DNA of 64,000 nt from Paragorgia papillata. Lineage: Eukaryota > Cnidaria > Anthozoa > Scleralcyonacea > Coralliidae. The notes under the pieces are model-generated. The model did no database searches. It was not told the DNA's origin and worked only from the letters and a program-made list of their open reading frames with translations. The position numbers and the translations under genes are program-made. This document shows positions 18,818-30,117 of this stretch, in pieces. Where the stretch lies: NCBI GenBank assembly GCA_035771165.1, contig JAWNZC010000294.1, positions 677,001-741,000 of the forward strand. Reading direction: 5' to 3'. The number at the start of each line of letters is the position of its first letter. The first letter of the stretch is position 1.

Positions 18818-20296
18818 TCAGACCTATTTACCCACTGAGAACGTGGTATTACCTGAACTTTCTCCCCCTTTAAATGCTTCTTTATCCAGTATTGTGCATG
18901 GTTGCGGAAGAGGAGGTTGCTAATTTAATTAGTCAGCTAGACATTGCTAAGGCCTGTGGGGTGGATGGAATTAGTAATAAAATTATTAAGTTTTGTAATT
19001 ATGGTATTCATAGGCCTTTCACGAAGCTTATTAATACATCACTTTCGCTTGGTCAGTTTCCACATTCTTGGAAATTAGCCAACGTTTTTCCACTCTTTAA
19101 GAAAGATAACAAACAAGTTAAATCCAATTATCGTCCTGTATCAAGGTCGTATTCATGAAATTGTATTCCTTTCTTGAAAGCAATGGTTTTTATTTACCGC
19201 TTTCAATCCGGTTTCCGTCCTGGTGATTCTACCAATATGCAATTGGTTTATATAGTTCATAAAATTTACGATTGTTTAGAAAGAGGTAATGAAGTATAAC
19301 GAGCTGTCTTTCTCGACATATCAAAAGCATTTGATAAAGTTTGGCATTAGCAAAGTTGAAGAACCTGGGTATTGAGGGTACTTTGTTAAATTGGTTTGAA
19401 TCTTATCTCAATGGCCGGCAACAACGAGTTGTCATAGAAGGTAACAATTCATCTTGGAAAGAAGTTAAAGCGGGTGTACCACAAGGATCTGTCCTTGGCC
19501 GCTTTTGTTCTTGATATATATTAATGATATCCATCGTGATATCAACAGTGACTGTTTTCTTTTCGCTGACGATACTATGTTATTGGAAGAAGTCTCTACA
19601 CGAGAGTCAGCTGCTCATGCTTTGAATAAAGATTTAAATGCTATTTCATTGTGGTCTGACAAATGGTTAGTCACAATGAACGCATCAAAAACAAAGAGTA
19701 TGATTTTCCCCCTAAAAAGAAATAAGCCTGATCATCCAATTTTGAAATTAAGCAATAAAGTCATTGATGAAGTAAGTAGTCACGAGCATTTGGGTGTTCT
19801 ACTTTCTAACAATATGTCTTGGAAAGCTCGTATTGAAAAGATACATCAAAATGCTTCAAAGAGTTTAAATTTGTTGAAAGGCTTTAAATTTAAATTGCCT
19901 AGATCAACTTTTGAAATTTTGTGTAAAACTTTTGTTCGTTCTAAAATGGAATACGCTGACGTTGTTTGGGACGGGTGTACTATGGGTGAATCGGACCTGC
20001 TTGAAAGTGTTCAATATGATGCTGCAAAGTTAATTTCTGGAGCAATGAAAGGTACCCACAGAGAAAGTATTTTAATCGATTGTGGATTGCATAAGTTAAG
20101 TAACCGAAGAAAAAGGCATAAATTAATATTGTTTAAAATGGTAAAAGGATTAGCACCAAGTTATCTTTTGGATCTTTGTCCTGTTTACGTTAGCCAAAGA
20201 ACTACTTATAGGCTTCGGACTAGGAATAATTTGTGTTTACCTCTCATTCGCACCGAGAAGGCCAAGAAATCTTTTTTATATTCCACAATAAATTAA
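18818..20296 (+). pseudogene. LINE ORF2: reverse transcriptase (broken)
   Basis: 18874-19158 carries the RT start (KACGVDGISNKIIKF and a LANVFPLFKKDNKQVKSNYRP segment). 19160-19500 is readable only in several frames (GFRPGDSTNMQLVY; DISKAFDKVWH; VPQGSVLG). 19505-20296 has FLIYINDI and FADDTMLLEE (the catalytic Asp pair), then the thumb. At least four frame breaks, so no full enzyme can be made. Confidence 0.78.
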
Positions 20297-20481
20297 TGGA
20301 ACAGTCTCTCTGAATCTTTTCGTGAATCTGTAACAATTGCTTCCTTTAAAACTTATTTGTTACGTGAAAGGTTCTATATACCTCCCGTTAACAAATTGGT
20401 TTATCTTGGAGAACGTTATCTTTCTATTTTACATACCAAATTAAGACTAAGCAACTGTGGTCTCAATTATTATCTCTTTTA

Positions 20482-20751
20482 ATGAACTGTGTTCCATCCC
20501 CATCCTTCGCCTGTGGTGCGTCTAAAGAGGATGTGACCCATTATTTATTGTTTTGCCCTCGTTTTGCTGCTCTACGTGCTTCAATGCTTGCTTCTGTCAT
20601 GCATCATGCCGGAAATACGTGGAATTTTTTGAAGGTTTCACAACAAGTGGATATCTTATTACACGGTTCAAGAAATTTAAATATTGAAGCCAATGCTGCT
20701 ATTTTTTCCGAAGTACGATTTTATATAAGCCATTCTGCACGTTTCTCATAA
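20482..20751 (+). pseudogene. LINE ORF2 C-terminal cysteine tail
   Basis: Encodes CGASKEDVTHYLLFCPRF, a C-terminal cysteine-histidine motif found in several LINE clades, then a stop at 20751. It is out of frame with the RT part. Confidence 0.65.
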
Positions 20752-20854
20752 GTTATTTTATGTAATATCAAGTGCTCCTTTTTTGTTCGTTTTTGTGGTG
20801 GTAATTTATGTATTTATGTATGTATTAATAAAATATTGTTTAAATAAAAAAATA

Positions 20855-21757
20855 TAATCCGCACAACATTTAGTTAACTTAAACAATTTATTTGATCGGT
20901 TAAATGATACTCTTTCTTCTCTTCTTCATATTTCTTTCGCTATCACCGCGATCTCATTCTTCATAATTTTAAAATTCTTCAGTCGTGTAGATCTTATAGC
21001 CCGCCTAACTTTCTTCTTTTTCTCGAAGCACTTCATACTAAGTACAATAAACCACTTTGGCCTTAAAGCCAGTAAAGAGTTTCCATAGATAATATCATAG
21101 ATATTTCCATAGATAATATCATTATGGATACTATAATCCTACTTTCACCGTTGTAATTTAACACTAAGCCTATTACCAGTTTTATTCCCTTGTAAATATA
21201 AAGAACGTATATATTTAATTTTAGTCACTTGGTCTGATGATGACTTTGTAATAAAGTCGAAATATAACCGTTTCATCTTTGTCTTGTCTTAATCCATATC
21301 TTGGGTTTTCAAGATGTTCGTCTTCGGATTGTGTGTTATCTTATATTTCTACAAACTATTGCAAACATTTTCCAGAATGAGAGAAATACAAAGAAGATTT
21401 GTCGATGAAGACAGAATAGACGAGTTACAAAAAAAATGCTGCGTTGACATCAGTACCTATAGAAAGCTTGACTTATAAACTAGTCTAGAGATGGAAAAAA
21501 CAAAAGCCACAGTACATCAGAGAACGTATACGTACTGTGAACTGAGTAACGGCTTGCTTCTTGGTTCAACAACTACACATACATGTCCATGCAATACCGT
21601 CGAACTGATACGGGTCGTAAAGGTGATTGACGACCCGTAAGCTCAAATTTCAGTTGGTCAAATCGATATAAGCTTTCTAATTCTTTCAACTCACTTTTAT
21701 GTTTGCATCAGACTATATAAAACGGGAGGTCATTCAGTCTATTTCTTAAATATATAC
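20855..21757. other. Retroelement tail and intron sequence
   Basis: The segment to about 21290 ends TGGTCTGATGATGACTTTGTAATAAAGTCGAAATATAACC, the style of a Penelope or LINE 3' tail on the plus strand. 21665-21757 is paralogous to the flank of the beta exon at 6273. No gene. Confidence 0.45.
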
Positions 21758-22075
21758 CTTCAGTAGAACATCGAACTCCAACATCATGTTTATGTTCACA
21801 GTGTTTATTATCTTTCTCCCACCCGTTGTTCGGACATTGGAATATTGAAGACTCGTTCCCAATGCATTCAACATCCATTATCCAGATCACCCCAGTTCCA
21901 GGAACAACTTCTTCACGCCAGTAAACAGCTTCGACATCAGGAAAACCAAGCTGTCTGCAAACAACCCGAGCGTTATTTATATTCCATCTGGGATTGCTAC
22001 ATATTGTTCCCCATATTCCATTGTATAATACTTCAACGCGACCGTAATTTGATGAACCATTACTGAGTCGAACAG
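21758..22075 (-). CDS. SRCR exon 8 (beta type)
   Basis: 318 bp, acceptor TTTTGCAG|CTGTTCG, donor TGAAG|GTATAT, phase 1-1. One domain from VRLSNGSSNYGR to VGVRC with six cysteines; the insert after the first is SNPRWNINN. Near the end it reads NNGWEKDNKHCEHKHD, replacing the common GWGK with GWEK. Only 432 bp of intron separate it from the alpha exon upstream, the shortest and cleanest version of the cassette. Confidence 0.88.
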
Positions 22076-22139
22076 CTGCAAAACAAATGTAGACATTTAA
22101 TATTTCTATTTATCTAAACGTACAATCAAGCGTGTATAA

Positions 22140-22270
22140 TAAGGGTTATCTATTTATTTAGTTTATTTAATAAGCTTCGCATATAAAAATATTTACAAGA
22201 CAGGGACACCACAACAGTTTGCACCAATTACTGTGGGCAATATTACAAGCAATCGCGTAGCACCAAGAGA
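22140..22270 (-). repeat. LINE 3' tail fragment
   Basis: Read on the minus strand it has CACAGTAATTGGTGCAAAC, then TGTTGTGGTGTCCCTGTC, then AAATAAACTAAATAAATA. The same order (CGCAGTAATTGGCTTTAGC...GTTACCCAGCC...AAATAAATAAA) occurs at 54.7-54.86 kb. Confidence 0.45.
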
Positions 22271-22507
22271 TTATATTAGTGGTTAAATGTTCACAAAAGC
22301 CAATAGAGAATTGAAAAATTAAAACGAGTTTTTGAGATATGCACGGAGAGAAGTTTGCATCTCCCACTTGTTCAGTAAATAAATAACAGGTGACTTGGGG
22401 ACGATTTCTCATGAATATAAATAATTAGTATTGGTCATCTTTTACACCGTATTGATGAGTGACGATAAATTACTGCTTATTCGTTTAAAAGAATCTATTG
22501 TACCAAC

Positions 22508-22813
22508 CTTGTCCAGAGCAACGAACTCCAGCATCTTTTCCATGGTTACAATTGTGCTTTCCCCAGCCTTTGTGCGCACACTGAAATATTGTCGACTCCG
22601 TACCAGAACATTGAACATTGTGCAACCAAATCTGCCCTGTTCCAGAAACAACTGAAGATCCTTGATAAGCAGCCTCAGCGTCAGTAAAACCAACTTGTCT
22701 GCAAATAACGCGAGCGTCATTTATATCCCACCCATCATCGCATATTGTTCCCCAAGTTCCATTGTGAAATACTTCCACGCGCCCAACATTTCCTGATCCT
22801 ACAATATGGACAC
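22508..22813 (-). CDS. SRCR exon 7 (alpha type)
   Basis: 306 bp, acceptor TTTAAG|GTGTCC, donor CAAG|GTTGGT, phase 1-1. One domain (VHIVGSGNVGRVEVFHNGTW to AGVRC) with six cysteines; DDGWDINDARVICRQ and GQIWLHNVQCSGTES are clear. No lesions. It heads the compact alpha-beta pair. Confidence 0.9.
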
Positions 22814-23515
22814 CTTAAAAACGATATAATTTTGAAATTTTAATTATGTATAGTAGGATGTAACAGAATAAATTATTTATACAAAAACGAATGAGGTGTG
22901 CTTACTTTAATCGGGGGTGTTTACACTGGTGGCCAATGAAACAATGTAAAATTACTTACTTTAAAATTTTTACTCGGTCAAAATTTTTTACTTGGTTTAG
23001 CAATGAAATTTCTAGGTTGTATAAGAATTTTTAGAAGAGAACCAGACACTTGAACTGGCTTCAGCCGCCCTTGTTATGTATTTAAATGGAAAAAATATTT
23101 TTATAGTAAAATATACTATAAAATCAAGATCTTTGTTGTTTACACTTTGAGAAACAGAAATTTAAATCAAATTTAAAAATTTTCATGGAACCCGATTGGA
23201 TTTTAAAATTATTACAAGAAAGTTGAAAACGTTGCAAAAATATAGGTGCCATTTGGCCACCAGTGATGAAAATGCATGTAAAAGCGGGCGAGTAGTTGTT
23301 GTATTAATGTATTTCTACGTTGTATCTTAATTGTAATTGTTAGATACGCAATTCAGCCTTTATAGGTGCGATGTATATATGATTTAATAAAAACTATCTA
23401 AAAAACCAACTAACTATTAATTAAAGCCGCTCTCATCTATCTTAATCTTTTTCCCCTTTCGGCGGCCATATTGGAATTTATGATGAGCCACCAATCCTGC
23501 CGCGCGCACGCGCTT
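22814..23515. other. Intron without recognisable elements
   Basis: AT-rich intron. Short inverted words occur (ACTGGTGGCCAATG at about 22926 and TTTGGCCACCAGTG at about 23255), which may be the ends of a degraded 330-bp element. No coding. Confidence 0.45.
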
Positions 23516-23924
23516 AGAATAATATTTTGGACTCGCTTTTTGGAAATTTGCACATGTAGCCAAGCCTTATTCAAGATGGCTGCCTGTGTGATTATCTTAT
23601 AATGTCACCTAACCCAAATAAAAACCCTATAAACTTCAGTCAGAAACAGAGTTTACCGCCTAGCTTATACGCTAACCTGACGTACCAGTAAAGATCAAGC
23701 TATTTAAATGTTGACTTATATGCAGTCGAAGCCATTCCTGTATTTAGCCGCTTGTCTATATCACAACTTGAGCCACTTTAGGTAAACTCGGTTTCTGACT
23801 AGAGTTTGGGTTTTTGTTTGGGTTAGGTGAGAATATTGTAAGATAATCACAAAGGCAGTCATCTTGAATGAGGCCTATAGTTGGATAGGCAAATTTCAAA
23901 AAAGCGAGCCCAAAATATTATTCT
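23516..23924. mobile_element. Long-TIR MITE, about 410 bp
   Basis: Inverted ends of about 150 bp: AGAATAATATTTTGGACTCGC at the left and GCGAGCCCAAAATATTATTCT at the right, with further matching blocks (CAAGATGGCTGCCTG / CAGTCATCTTGAATG; CACCTAACCCAAATAAAAACCC / complement). No coding; target duplication not certain. Confidence 0.75.
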
Positions 23925-24035
23925 GCGTTCTTGCATTCCTACCTGCTTGTCGATCTCACTCCGACCTGTCCCGATGAAATCCGACTAAGATCCGGGATCT
24001 TTCCGACAGATACCCACAATGTGTACCAGCCCAGA

Positions 24036-24045
24036 GTATAAAAGG
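24036..24045 (+). promoter_or_regulatory. Candidate TATA box
   Basis: GTATAAAAGGGG lies about 35 bp upstream of the ATG at 24074, with an initiator-like TTCAGTGACA between them. Good match by eye, no expression evidence. Confidence 0.4.
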
Positions 24046-24073
24046 GGTTGTTCAGTGACAATGCTGTCTGACA

Positions 24074-24379
24074 ATGTCTGATTGTATAAGAAGGAACTGC
24101 AACGTTTTAAAAGTATTGGCAAAGTGTAATCCTCAACTGCGAAATGCAATTATAAAAGCTGCCGACCACGATTTATTAGAGGCTATAAGAAGTATTTTCA
24201 AAGTTGGTGGTTTCTGGGAAAGAAAAAGTATCGATCTTTACCCTCGAGGTGTCAAAGTGCGAATCGGATGGATTTTCGGGGAGAAAATCGCGGTCGATGA
24301 CAGAGCGATGTTAGTTTTGTTGACGATAGTTTCCAGCCTTGTGTTATATATAATGACAGAGAGAACACCGCTCAATTAA
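24074..24379 (+). CDS. Small ORF, N-terminus resembling a Maverick/Polinton protein
   Basis: 101 codons. The first 45 residues (with VLKVLAKCNPQLRNAIIKAA) resemble, by pattern, a short conserved protein of unknown role that occurs in Maverick/Polinton elements and related adintoviruses. The similarity ends after about LLEAIRSIF; the rest has a hydrophobic segment (AMLVLLTIVSSLVLYIM, about residues 77-93) and is not recognised. There is no polymerase, integrase or capsid gene nearby, so if the match is right this is an isolated remnant. A TATA-like element precedes it. It lies in an SRCR intron on the opposite strand. It could equally be a chance frame. Confidence 0.35.
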   Translation: MSDCIRRNCNVLKVLAKCNPQLRNAIIKAADHDLLEAIRSIFKVGGFWERKSIDLYPRGVKVRIGWIFGEKIAVDDRAMLVLLTIVSSLVLYIMTERTPLN

Positions 24380-25320
24380 ACTCACTCAAGATAAACAATA
24401 TGAAAGTTAAACTGTTAAAAGTAAGTTCGTTTCATAAATTTAACGAAAATACGGCAATATTTTAAAAATTATAACCGAATTCTCATTCAAATCCTTAATT
24501 CAACTGTCATATTTATTTCTGTCAACCCGCACAACCCTAATCTATAAAGGCAGTTTCTTTTTCTATCTCAATGTTATTTCGCTCTAGTTCGTCCCGAATA
24601 ATATCCATTTTGCCAAAAGTTTGCCGTACGCACTGTACGTCTGCCTGTCCCACAAGTGTTGGTAGTGAGTATAGGGTATAAGAAACAAGTCAAGCGTCTT
24701 TTACTTCGGAAGATATATAGTCGGAGATCAATCGGGAATGATGTATTCATACGGGGGATAAGTAAAGACTAGGGTTGACGGGGTGGTGAAATAATGAAGA
24801 AATCATAAATAATGAGGGTTTGGGGGGTTGAGCGACATCTAGGGTTAGGGGCTTTCTAGAGAGTCAAAGGTTAGGGTTAGAAGAGCTAAAAGGGGCCTGA
24901 AAACGATGACATCAAAGCTCATTAAAATTTCAATTCACCAATTTACGAATCAACCAGCTACTGCAATAGATATTTTCCCAAACTTTTATCAGTAAAAACA
25001 TAACTTGAAAAATTGATTTTTTTATTCGAAACTTTGATTCGAAAGCCACGCCAAAATTTTGCCTTGCGATAAACGTCACACAATAGACAAATTTAACTCA
25101 GACGAATTTAATTGTTTGAACTTTATTCGACAAAACTGCGACGTAAAACTCAGTTAAATTCGACACACGAATTAAATTCGTAGGGTTATACCTGAAAATG
25201 CATATAAATTTCAGAACCATATAGACCAAATGACAATGGCAATTGTTTGCATTAATTTATAAGCGTGGCTGCATGTACAATAAGGAAAATTTAAATGAAT
25301 TGACCACGTGCTGTACCAAC
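24380..25320. other. Intron without recognisable gene
   Basis: AT-rich; 25085-25185 has inverted ATTTAACTCAGACGAATTTAATT-like words, probably an old MITE. A GGGTTAGGG-like patch at 24835-24880 is irregular and not telomeric. Confidence 0.45.
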
Positions 25321-25635
25321 CTTGAGAAGAACACAGGGCGCCTGCGATGTTAGAATTATGGCCACAGTGATCACGTATAATTCCCCTACCACTGTTCCTA
25401 CAGTTAAATATCGATGATTCCTTCCCATTACAGTGGACATTACTACGCCAGATTTGTTCAACACCTCTATAATCTGCGTTGTCGTGGCTAGCAGCTTCGG
25501 CATAATTAAATCCAAGTTGTCGGCAAAGAACGTTAGCATCATTGATATCCCAGTTGTCATTGCATATTGTTCCCCATATGCCATCGAAAAATATTTGAAC
25601 GCGACCATAATTTAACGAACCATAAATTCGAACAT
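25321..25635 (-). CDS. SRCR exon 6 (divergent)
   Basis: 315 bp, acceptor CTGCCAG|ATGTTCG, donor TCAAG|GTTGGT, phase 1-1. Encodes one domain (VRIYGSLNYGRVQIFFDGIW to AGALC) with the six cysteines kept (TIC, VLC, VHC, FNC, DHC, ALC). It belongs to neither main type: the opening is beta-like (NYGR) but it has DNWDINDANV, a unique ASHDNADYRGVEQIW middle and HNSNIAGALC in place of DVGVRC. It follows the alpha-like exon at 28858, so the pair may be an older cassette. Confidence 0.85.
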
Positions 25636-25717
25636 CTGGCAGTAAAATGCAAATAAATTAGTATATTTTGTCCGACATACTAGTTTAACTCTACTCTGGC
25701 TTAACAGTATTTTGAAC

Positions 25718-26046
25718 CAGCGGCGGATTAAGGGCGGGGCCACCGGGGCCTGGGCCCCGGGCCCCCCACATTTGGGGCCCCCCACATTTTGGAGTATTTT
25801 ATTTAACAACCCAATTAATACTAAGTTACTAACGTTTCTGTTTGTTCAAAGTTATTTTTTGCACGACGTATCTCAGTGTTTTGTAAAACGTATTTCTGAG
25901 CCGTAATATATAAAGGGTTCTTTGGTGAACACCAGTGATTCAGGTCTTTATTTTATTATATTGTAATTTGTAAGACCGATTGGAATTGGAAAAGGGCCCC
26001 CACAAAAATGTGGCCCCTGGCCCCCCACAGTCTTAGTCCGGCCCTG
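25718..26046. mobile_element. hAT-type MITE, 329 bp
   Basis: Flanked by the 8-bp duplication TTTTGAAC (25710-25717 and 26047-26054). Ends CAGCGGCGGATTAAG and CTTAGTCCGGCCCTG are inverted repeats with 12 of 15 matches. A GC-rich subterminal hairpin (GGGGCCTGGGCCCCGGGCCCC) lies at about 25740-25790. No coding. Confidence 0.9.
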
Positions 26047-26140
26047 TTTTGAACGCAACCTAAAAAGGATACTGTTCATGACCCAATGTTTTTGAGGAAA
26101 GGTCCTATATTTATACTCTCAAATAGAACCGATGATGACG

Positions 26141-28025
26141 CAACCTCGTTCCCAGGGCCCTTATCTCCGCTCCCCCGCTCGCTGCGAAAAGTACCCTGGC
26201 ATGGGCTGGTCACGTGTCACTGAACAAAAAATATCATTGTGGGAGGGGTCCTATTAATGTGCTTATTGTCACGCTCGACCAGGACAACGGGTAGACATTT
26301 CTGTAAGAATTTCGTTCATCCAAGTTCTTTCACTCAAACCGTCATATGATCTTTTTCTTAAAACTGATGGTTCACTTCTTCTGGCTACTTCTACCAACTC
26401 GTTATTCGCAGTTTCCAAAATATTCTGGTGGACAGCCGAGCGTTATAAACCTGTGGCAGTTGAACAAGAGTGTTGGCCAGATTTTCAGGATCTGTGAACT
26501 GAAGATTCTTCATAAGCGCTTCAATATGACCAAGGTCTTTTGGCGTACAGGCGATATTTAGTGAGGTATTGCTGCCAGTACTATCATGGGAAATGTTGCT
26601 CTAAACGTGTGAGAAAGATGCACCGGCATTAATATGTTATCGTTAACGTCGTTCCATGGCCAGGGCCTTATCTCCGCTGCGTGGGAACGAAGTTTTTACA
26701 GACATAAGTTAGGTTATTCTAATTGGATTAGTTATAGTTAGAATACCTAATCGCTTCCAGTTCGACAGCAAAAGAGTTTCTATGCATGAAAATAGATTCT
26801 GTCAGTGCTTCGCATTTATCGCGAATAAATCAATATATGCCTTCTCGACTTCTTGTCAATTTCACATATATCCGGTCAAAAAGATAACTCGCGCAACTGA
26901 ATTACACAGAATGTTTACCCATGGTTTACCACATTTTAATAAATGTAATCACTTTATCTATATGTATACACTATTCTTGTGTCACTTCACATTCAAAATA
27001 AAAAAGTAGGCAGCCAAGACTGCGCAGTGTTTTGTTGATAAATATAACAAAGCAAATGTGATGAATATATTGTTAGGAGTTTATTAAAGTCAACATCCTC
27101 AGCCTGTTCAAAATGTCAGGATTTCTATGTTAAAATCTCGACAGTTCACATGCACCTTTTCGTTTTGTTATACATTTGAAATAATGTTGTATTAGGCAGT
27201 GACTGAACATTTACTGTAAAAAACAACAGTCCTTAATCAACTTCTAAAGATAATTTTAGGTTAATCAGCTCACAATAAGAATGCTATTTATAACAGTTCA
27301 TCTCCATCGAAAACGTTCATATTTTCAACTCTTTCAACTGATTCGAGAAGCACAAACGATTATAGTTTTTGCATGATGTTTAAGTATTTCATTTAGGATT
27401 GAAACAGTTATTTTAAAACTAACCTGTGAAATCGAAGACGACGAGACGGCATCAGTTTCAAAGTTCAAAGCCATTCTTGTCGAAGTGCGCCGTGTTTTTG
27501 ATTGAGGCAAAGATGCAGACGGGCCGACATGTCGATGCACCTTTTAGCGCGGTTTTTTTTTCTGGATTAGTAAGTTTTGCGTGTCAGCAATAACTTTCTT
27601 CAAATTTGGCGCGTTCTTTGCTCTTCTTTCGCACGGACGGCAGATGAGATGAGGTAGCGCTTTGTCTCGCAGAAGCACGTTGCCGTGAACATTTTCTACT
27701 TCTTCTAAAATAATAGCATTAGCTGGTCTAAACAAATTCTTGCAGTGTTTAGCGTCCTGGACGGATCCACAGAGTCGACAGGAGGAAAGGTCAATTCCAT
27801 CAAGGACAGGGTGAAGCTTCTTCGGAGTGCTGGAAGTCGCCATGTACATTCCAAGCCGGCCAGGTGCCAACAGGTGCAACCATGGCAAATTAAACGCTAC
27901 CATCCCCTCCCATTAAATTATTTTTTGCTATCACCCAGAATCTGGGTGACACGTGACCAGCCCATGCCAGGGTACTTTTCGCAGCGAGCGGGGGAGCGGA
28001 GATAAGGGCCCTGGGAACGAGGTTG
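26141..28025. mobile_element. DNA transposon with perfect 80-bp TIRs, 1.9 kb
   Basis: TIRs 26141-26220 and 27946-28025 are perfect inverted copies (ends CAACCTCGTTCCCAGGG), flanked by ATGATGACG on both sides (26132-26140, 28026-28034), a 9-bp duplication. Long TIRs with a 9-bp duplication suggest a Mutator-like element. A decayed zinc-finger exon lies inside on the minus strand. A second, shorter TIR-like piece (CCAGGGCCTTATCTCCGCTGCGTGGGAACGA) sits at about 26660-26695. No transposase catalytic domain is seen. Confidence 0.85.
27421..27903 (-). pseudogene. ZAD-like zinc-finger exon inside the 1.9-kb transposon
   Basis: The frame has CRLCGSVQDAKHCKNLF and, about 40 residues on, LICRPCERRAKN: two CX2C pairs spaced like a ZAD/THAP-type treble-clef DNA-binding domain found at the N-terminus of transposases and zinc-finger proteins. 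An in-frame TAA at about 27544-27546, just after a run of nine A, interrupts it. In the same frame the sequence continues to a donor (TCACAG|GTTAGT, 27421). No downstream exon was found, so the gene is broken or internally deleted. Confidence 0.55.
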
Positions 28026-28089
28026 ATGATGACGTTACCTATCAACAAGATACAATGGGCTTCTAGTAATAGACGGCCGTCGTCCCTTT

Positions 28090-28332
28090 TTAATGGAGAT
28101 TAGGCGCTATTAATATATTTTGCCAAGTCTCCAAAGAACGTCTTTGATGATACCATGCATGGATTGGTGGTAATCTTAATCATCCCACGCGATCTCATGG
28201 CTAGTTTGATACGCGTGCTCCGACAAAGCAGAATTTTCATTTTTTGAAAAGAACACAGCCTTTTGGTGTTCTTTTAACCGCGTACCAAACTGACGTTTAG
28301 CCTGACCGATGTATTCCTCATTACATCAATAC
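28090..28332 (-). pseudogene. Penelope-like fragment (GIY-YIG domain)
   Basis: The minus strand reads EEYIGQAKRQFGTRLKEHQK and then ENSALSEHAYQTSHEIAWDD, the second half of a GIY-YIG endonuclease in a Penelope-like element, ending at an in-frame stop. The upstream part of the domain is cut off at 28332 by a Crypton-like end. Confidence 0.7.
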
Positions 28333-28760
28333 ATTATAAAATAAAGTGTTCTCTACGCACGCTCTGATTGGCCAGGCGCCGTACATTTTATATGAGAATT
28401 GAAATAATGAATGACGTAAAATGACGTATAAGATGGCGTCACCTGGCGGGAAAAGCCAGCCAGCTTTCAAAACTGTCGAATTTTTAGCTTGTTTTTCCTT
28501 CTTATTTTATAAAACAAATAAAGCATATCGCTCCTGTTCATATCTACTCTTATAAAGGTACATTTGACGTCATTTGAACACGAAAGAGGTCTCGGCTATA
28601 GCTTCGTGTTTGTACTTATTTGTTGTAAATATTACCATGTATGTAGTTAACGTACTTCGTAGCTGAAATCGATCGGGGTTATATGTCCTGTTCGGTCACT
28701 TATTGACACTATATGGTGATAAAGTGACTAAAACTAAAAACTAAATCTTAGTTGGTTTCA
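28333..28760 (-). repeat. Crypton-like non-autonomous repeat
   Basis: Read on the minus strand it ends GCCAATCAGAGCGTGCGTAG...CTTTATTTTATAATG, close to the Crypton right end (CCAATCAGAGCTCGCGTAG...GTTATTTTATAATAG), and abuts the Penelope coding fragment. Inverted words GGCGCCTGGCC / GCGTCACCTGGCGGG and a TTTATAAAACAAATA box (about 28505-28520) complete it. The left border is unclear. Confidence 0.5.
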
Positions 28761-28857
28761 CATAAAAGTTGCGGAAAAAACATTTTTAACGTTGGGTCAT
28801 ATTTTAGCAAAACCTATGTGCATTATCATCTATTTAGAGATTACGTAATCACACAAC

Positions 28858-29160
28858 CTGGTTCAGAGCACCGGACTCCAACATCTTCACTATGGGTACA
28901 TTTCTTATTTCCTTTGCCTTTGTGCGTGCAATTAAATATTGAGGATTCGGTACCAGAACATTGAACATTGCTCAGCCAATTCTGCCCTGTTCCAGAAACA
29001 ACTGAAGATCCTTGATAAGCAGCTTCAGCGTCAGTAAAACCAAGTTGTCTGCAAACAACGCGAGCGTCATTTATATCCCACTCATCATCACATACTGCTC
29101 CCCACGTTCCATTGTAAAATACCTCGACACGACCGGCATTTAGTAACCCAATAAGGCGAA
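28858..29160 (-). CDS. SRCR exon 5 (alpha-like)
   Basis: 303 bp, acceptor TTTACAG|TTCGCC, donor ACCAG|GTTGTG, phase 1-1. One domain (VRLIGLLNAGRVEVFYNGTW to VGVRC) with six cysteines. It lacks an internal ATG near the start, so it is easily missed by simple ORF calling. It differs from other alpha exons at DDEWDIND, GQNWLSNVQC and CTHKGKGNKKCTHSED, where GWGKHNC has become GKGNKKC. Confidence 0.86.
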
Positions 29161-29458
29161 CTGTAAACAGTAAAATATGAAGAAAAATGTAGTAAAATAC
29201 CTTGAATCTATAATTGTGAGTAATTATAATCTATTTAACGACATTTCGCCTACTGAAGTTTGTTGAAGACGCGATTGTGAGAAACATTTTCAAGTTTTAT
29301 TTTGCAGCTGGAGTATTTCTATGAACCGATGTCACGGTGCAGGATGAGACAACTCATTTGAAATCAAGCATAACAAATTAAGACGTAAAAAACATCGCTG
29401 TGTTTTTTTTTGCCTGCCTGATAAGACATGTAGGCATTATGTCATCGTGCATCTTGTA

Positions 29459-29468
29459 AGTAAGCAAG

Positions 29469-29560
<92 letters not shown>

Positions 29561-29636
29561 GAACGAACGAACGAACGAACGACCGACCGACCGACCGACC
29601 GACCGACCGACCGACCGACCGACCAACCAACCAACC

Positions 29637-29667
<31 letters not shown>

Positions 29668-29859
29668 CAACTAAAAAAGCAACCAACCAACCTACCAACC
29701 AACCAACCAACCAACCAACCAACCAACCAACCAACCAACCAACCAACCAACGAACGAACGAACGAACGAACGACCGACCGACCGACCGACCGACCGACCG
29801 ACCGACCGACCGACCGACCGACCGACCGACCGACCGACCGACCGACCAACCAACCATCC

Positions 29860-29910
<51 letters not shown>

Positions 29911-30082
29911 CAACTAAAAAAGCAACCAACCAACCTACCAACCAACCAACCAACCAACCAACCAACCAACCAACCAACCAACCAACCAACCAACCAACCA
30001 ACCAACCAACCAACGAACGAACGAACGAACGACCGACCGACCGACCGACCGACCGACCGACCGACCGACCAACCAACCATCC

Positions 30083-30117
<35 letters not shown>

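Larger units (their letters stand above)
17384..20850 (+). mobile_element. LINE (CR1/L2-Jockey-like non-LTR retrotransposon), decayed
   Basis: One long plus-strand frame of APE endonuclease, RT and a C-terminal CCHC-like tail, broken by frameshifts at about 18805 (a run of eight T), 19150-19500 (several) and 20295. The 3' end is near 20850, where a polyadenylation-like AATAAAATA and A-rich tail follow. Clade is inferred from the opening NPGP motif and the C-terminal cysteine tail; I cannot separate CR1, L2 and Crack/Daphne by eye. Confidence 0.8.
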
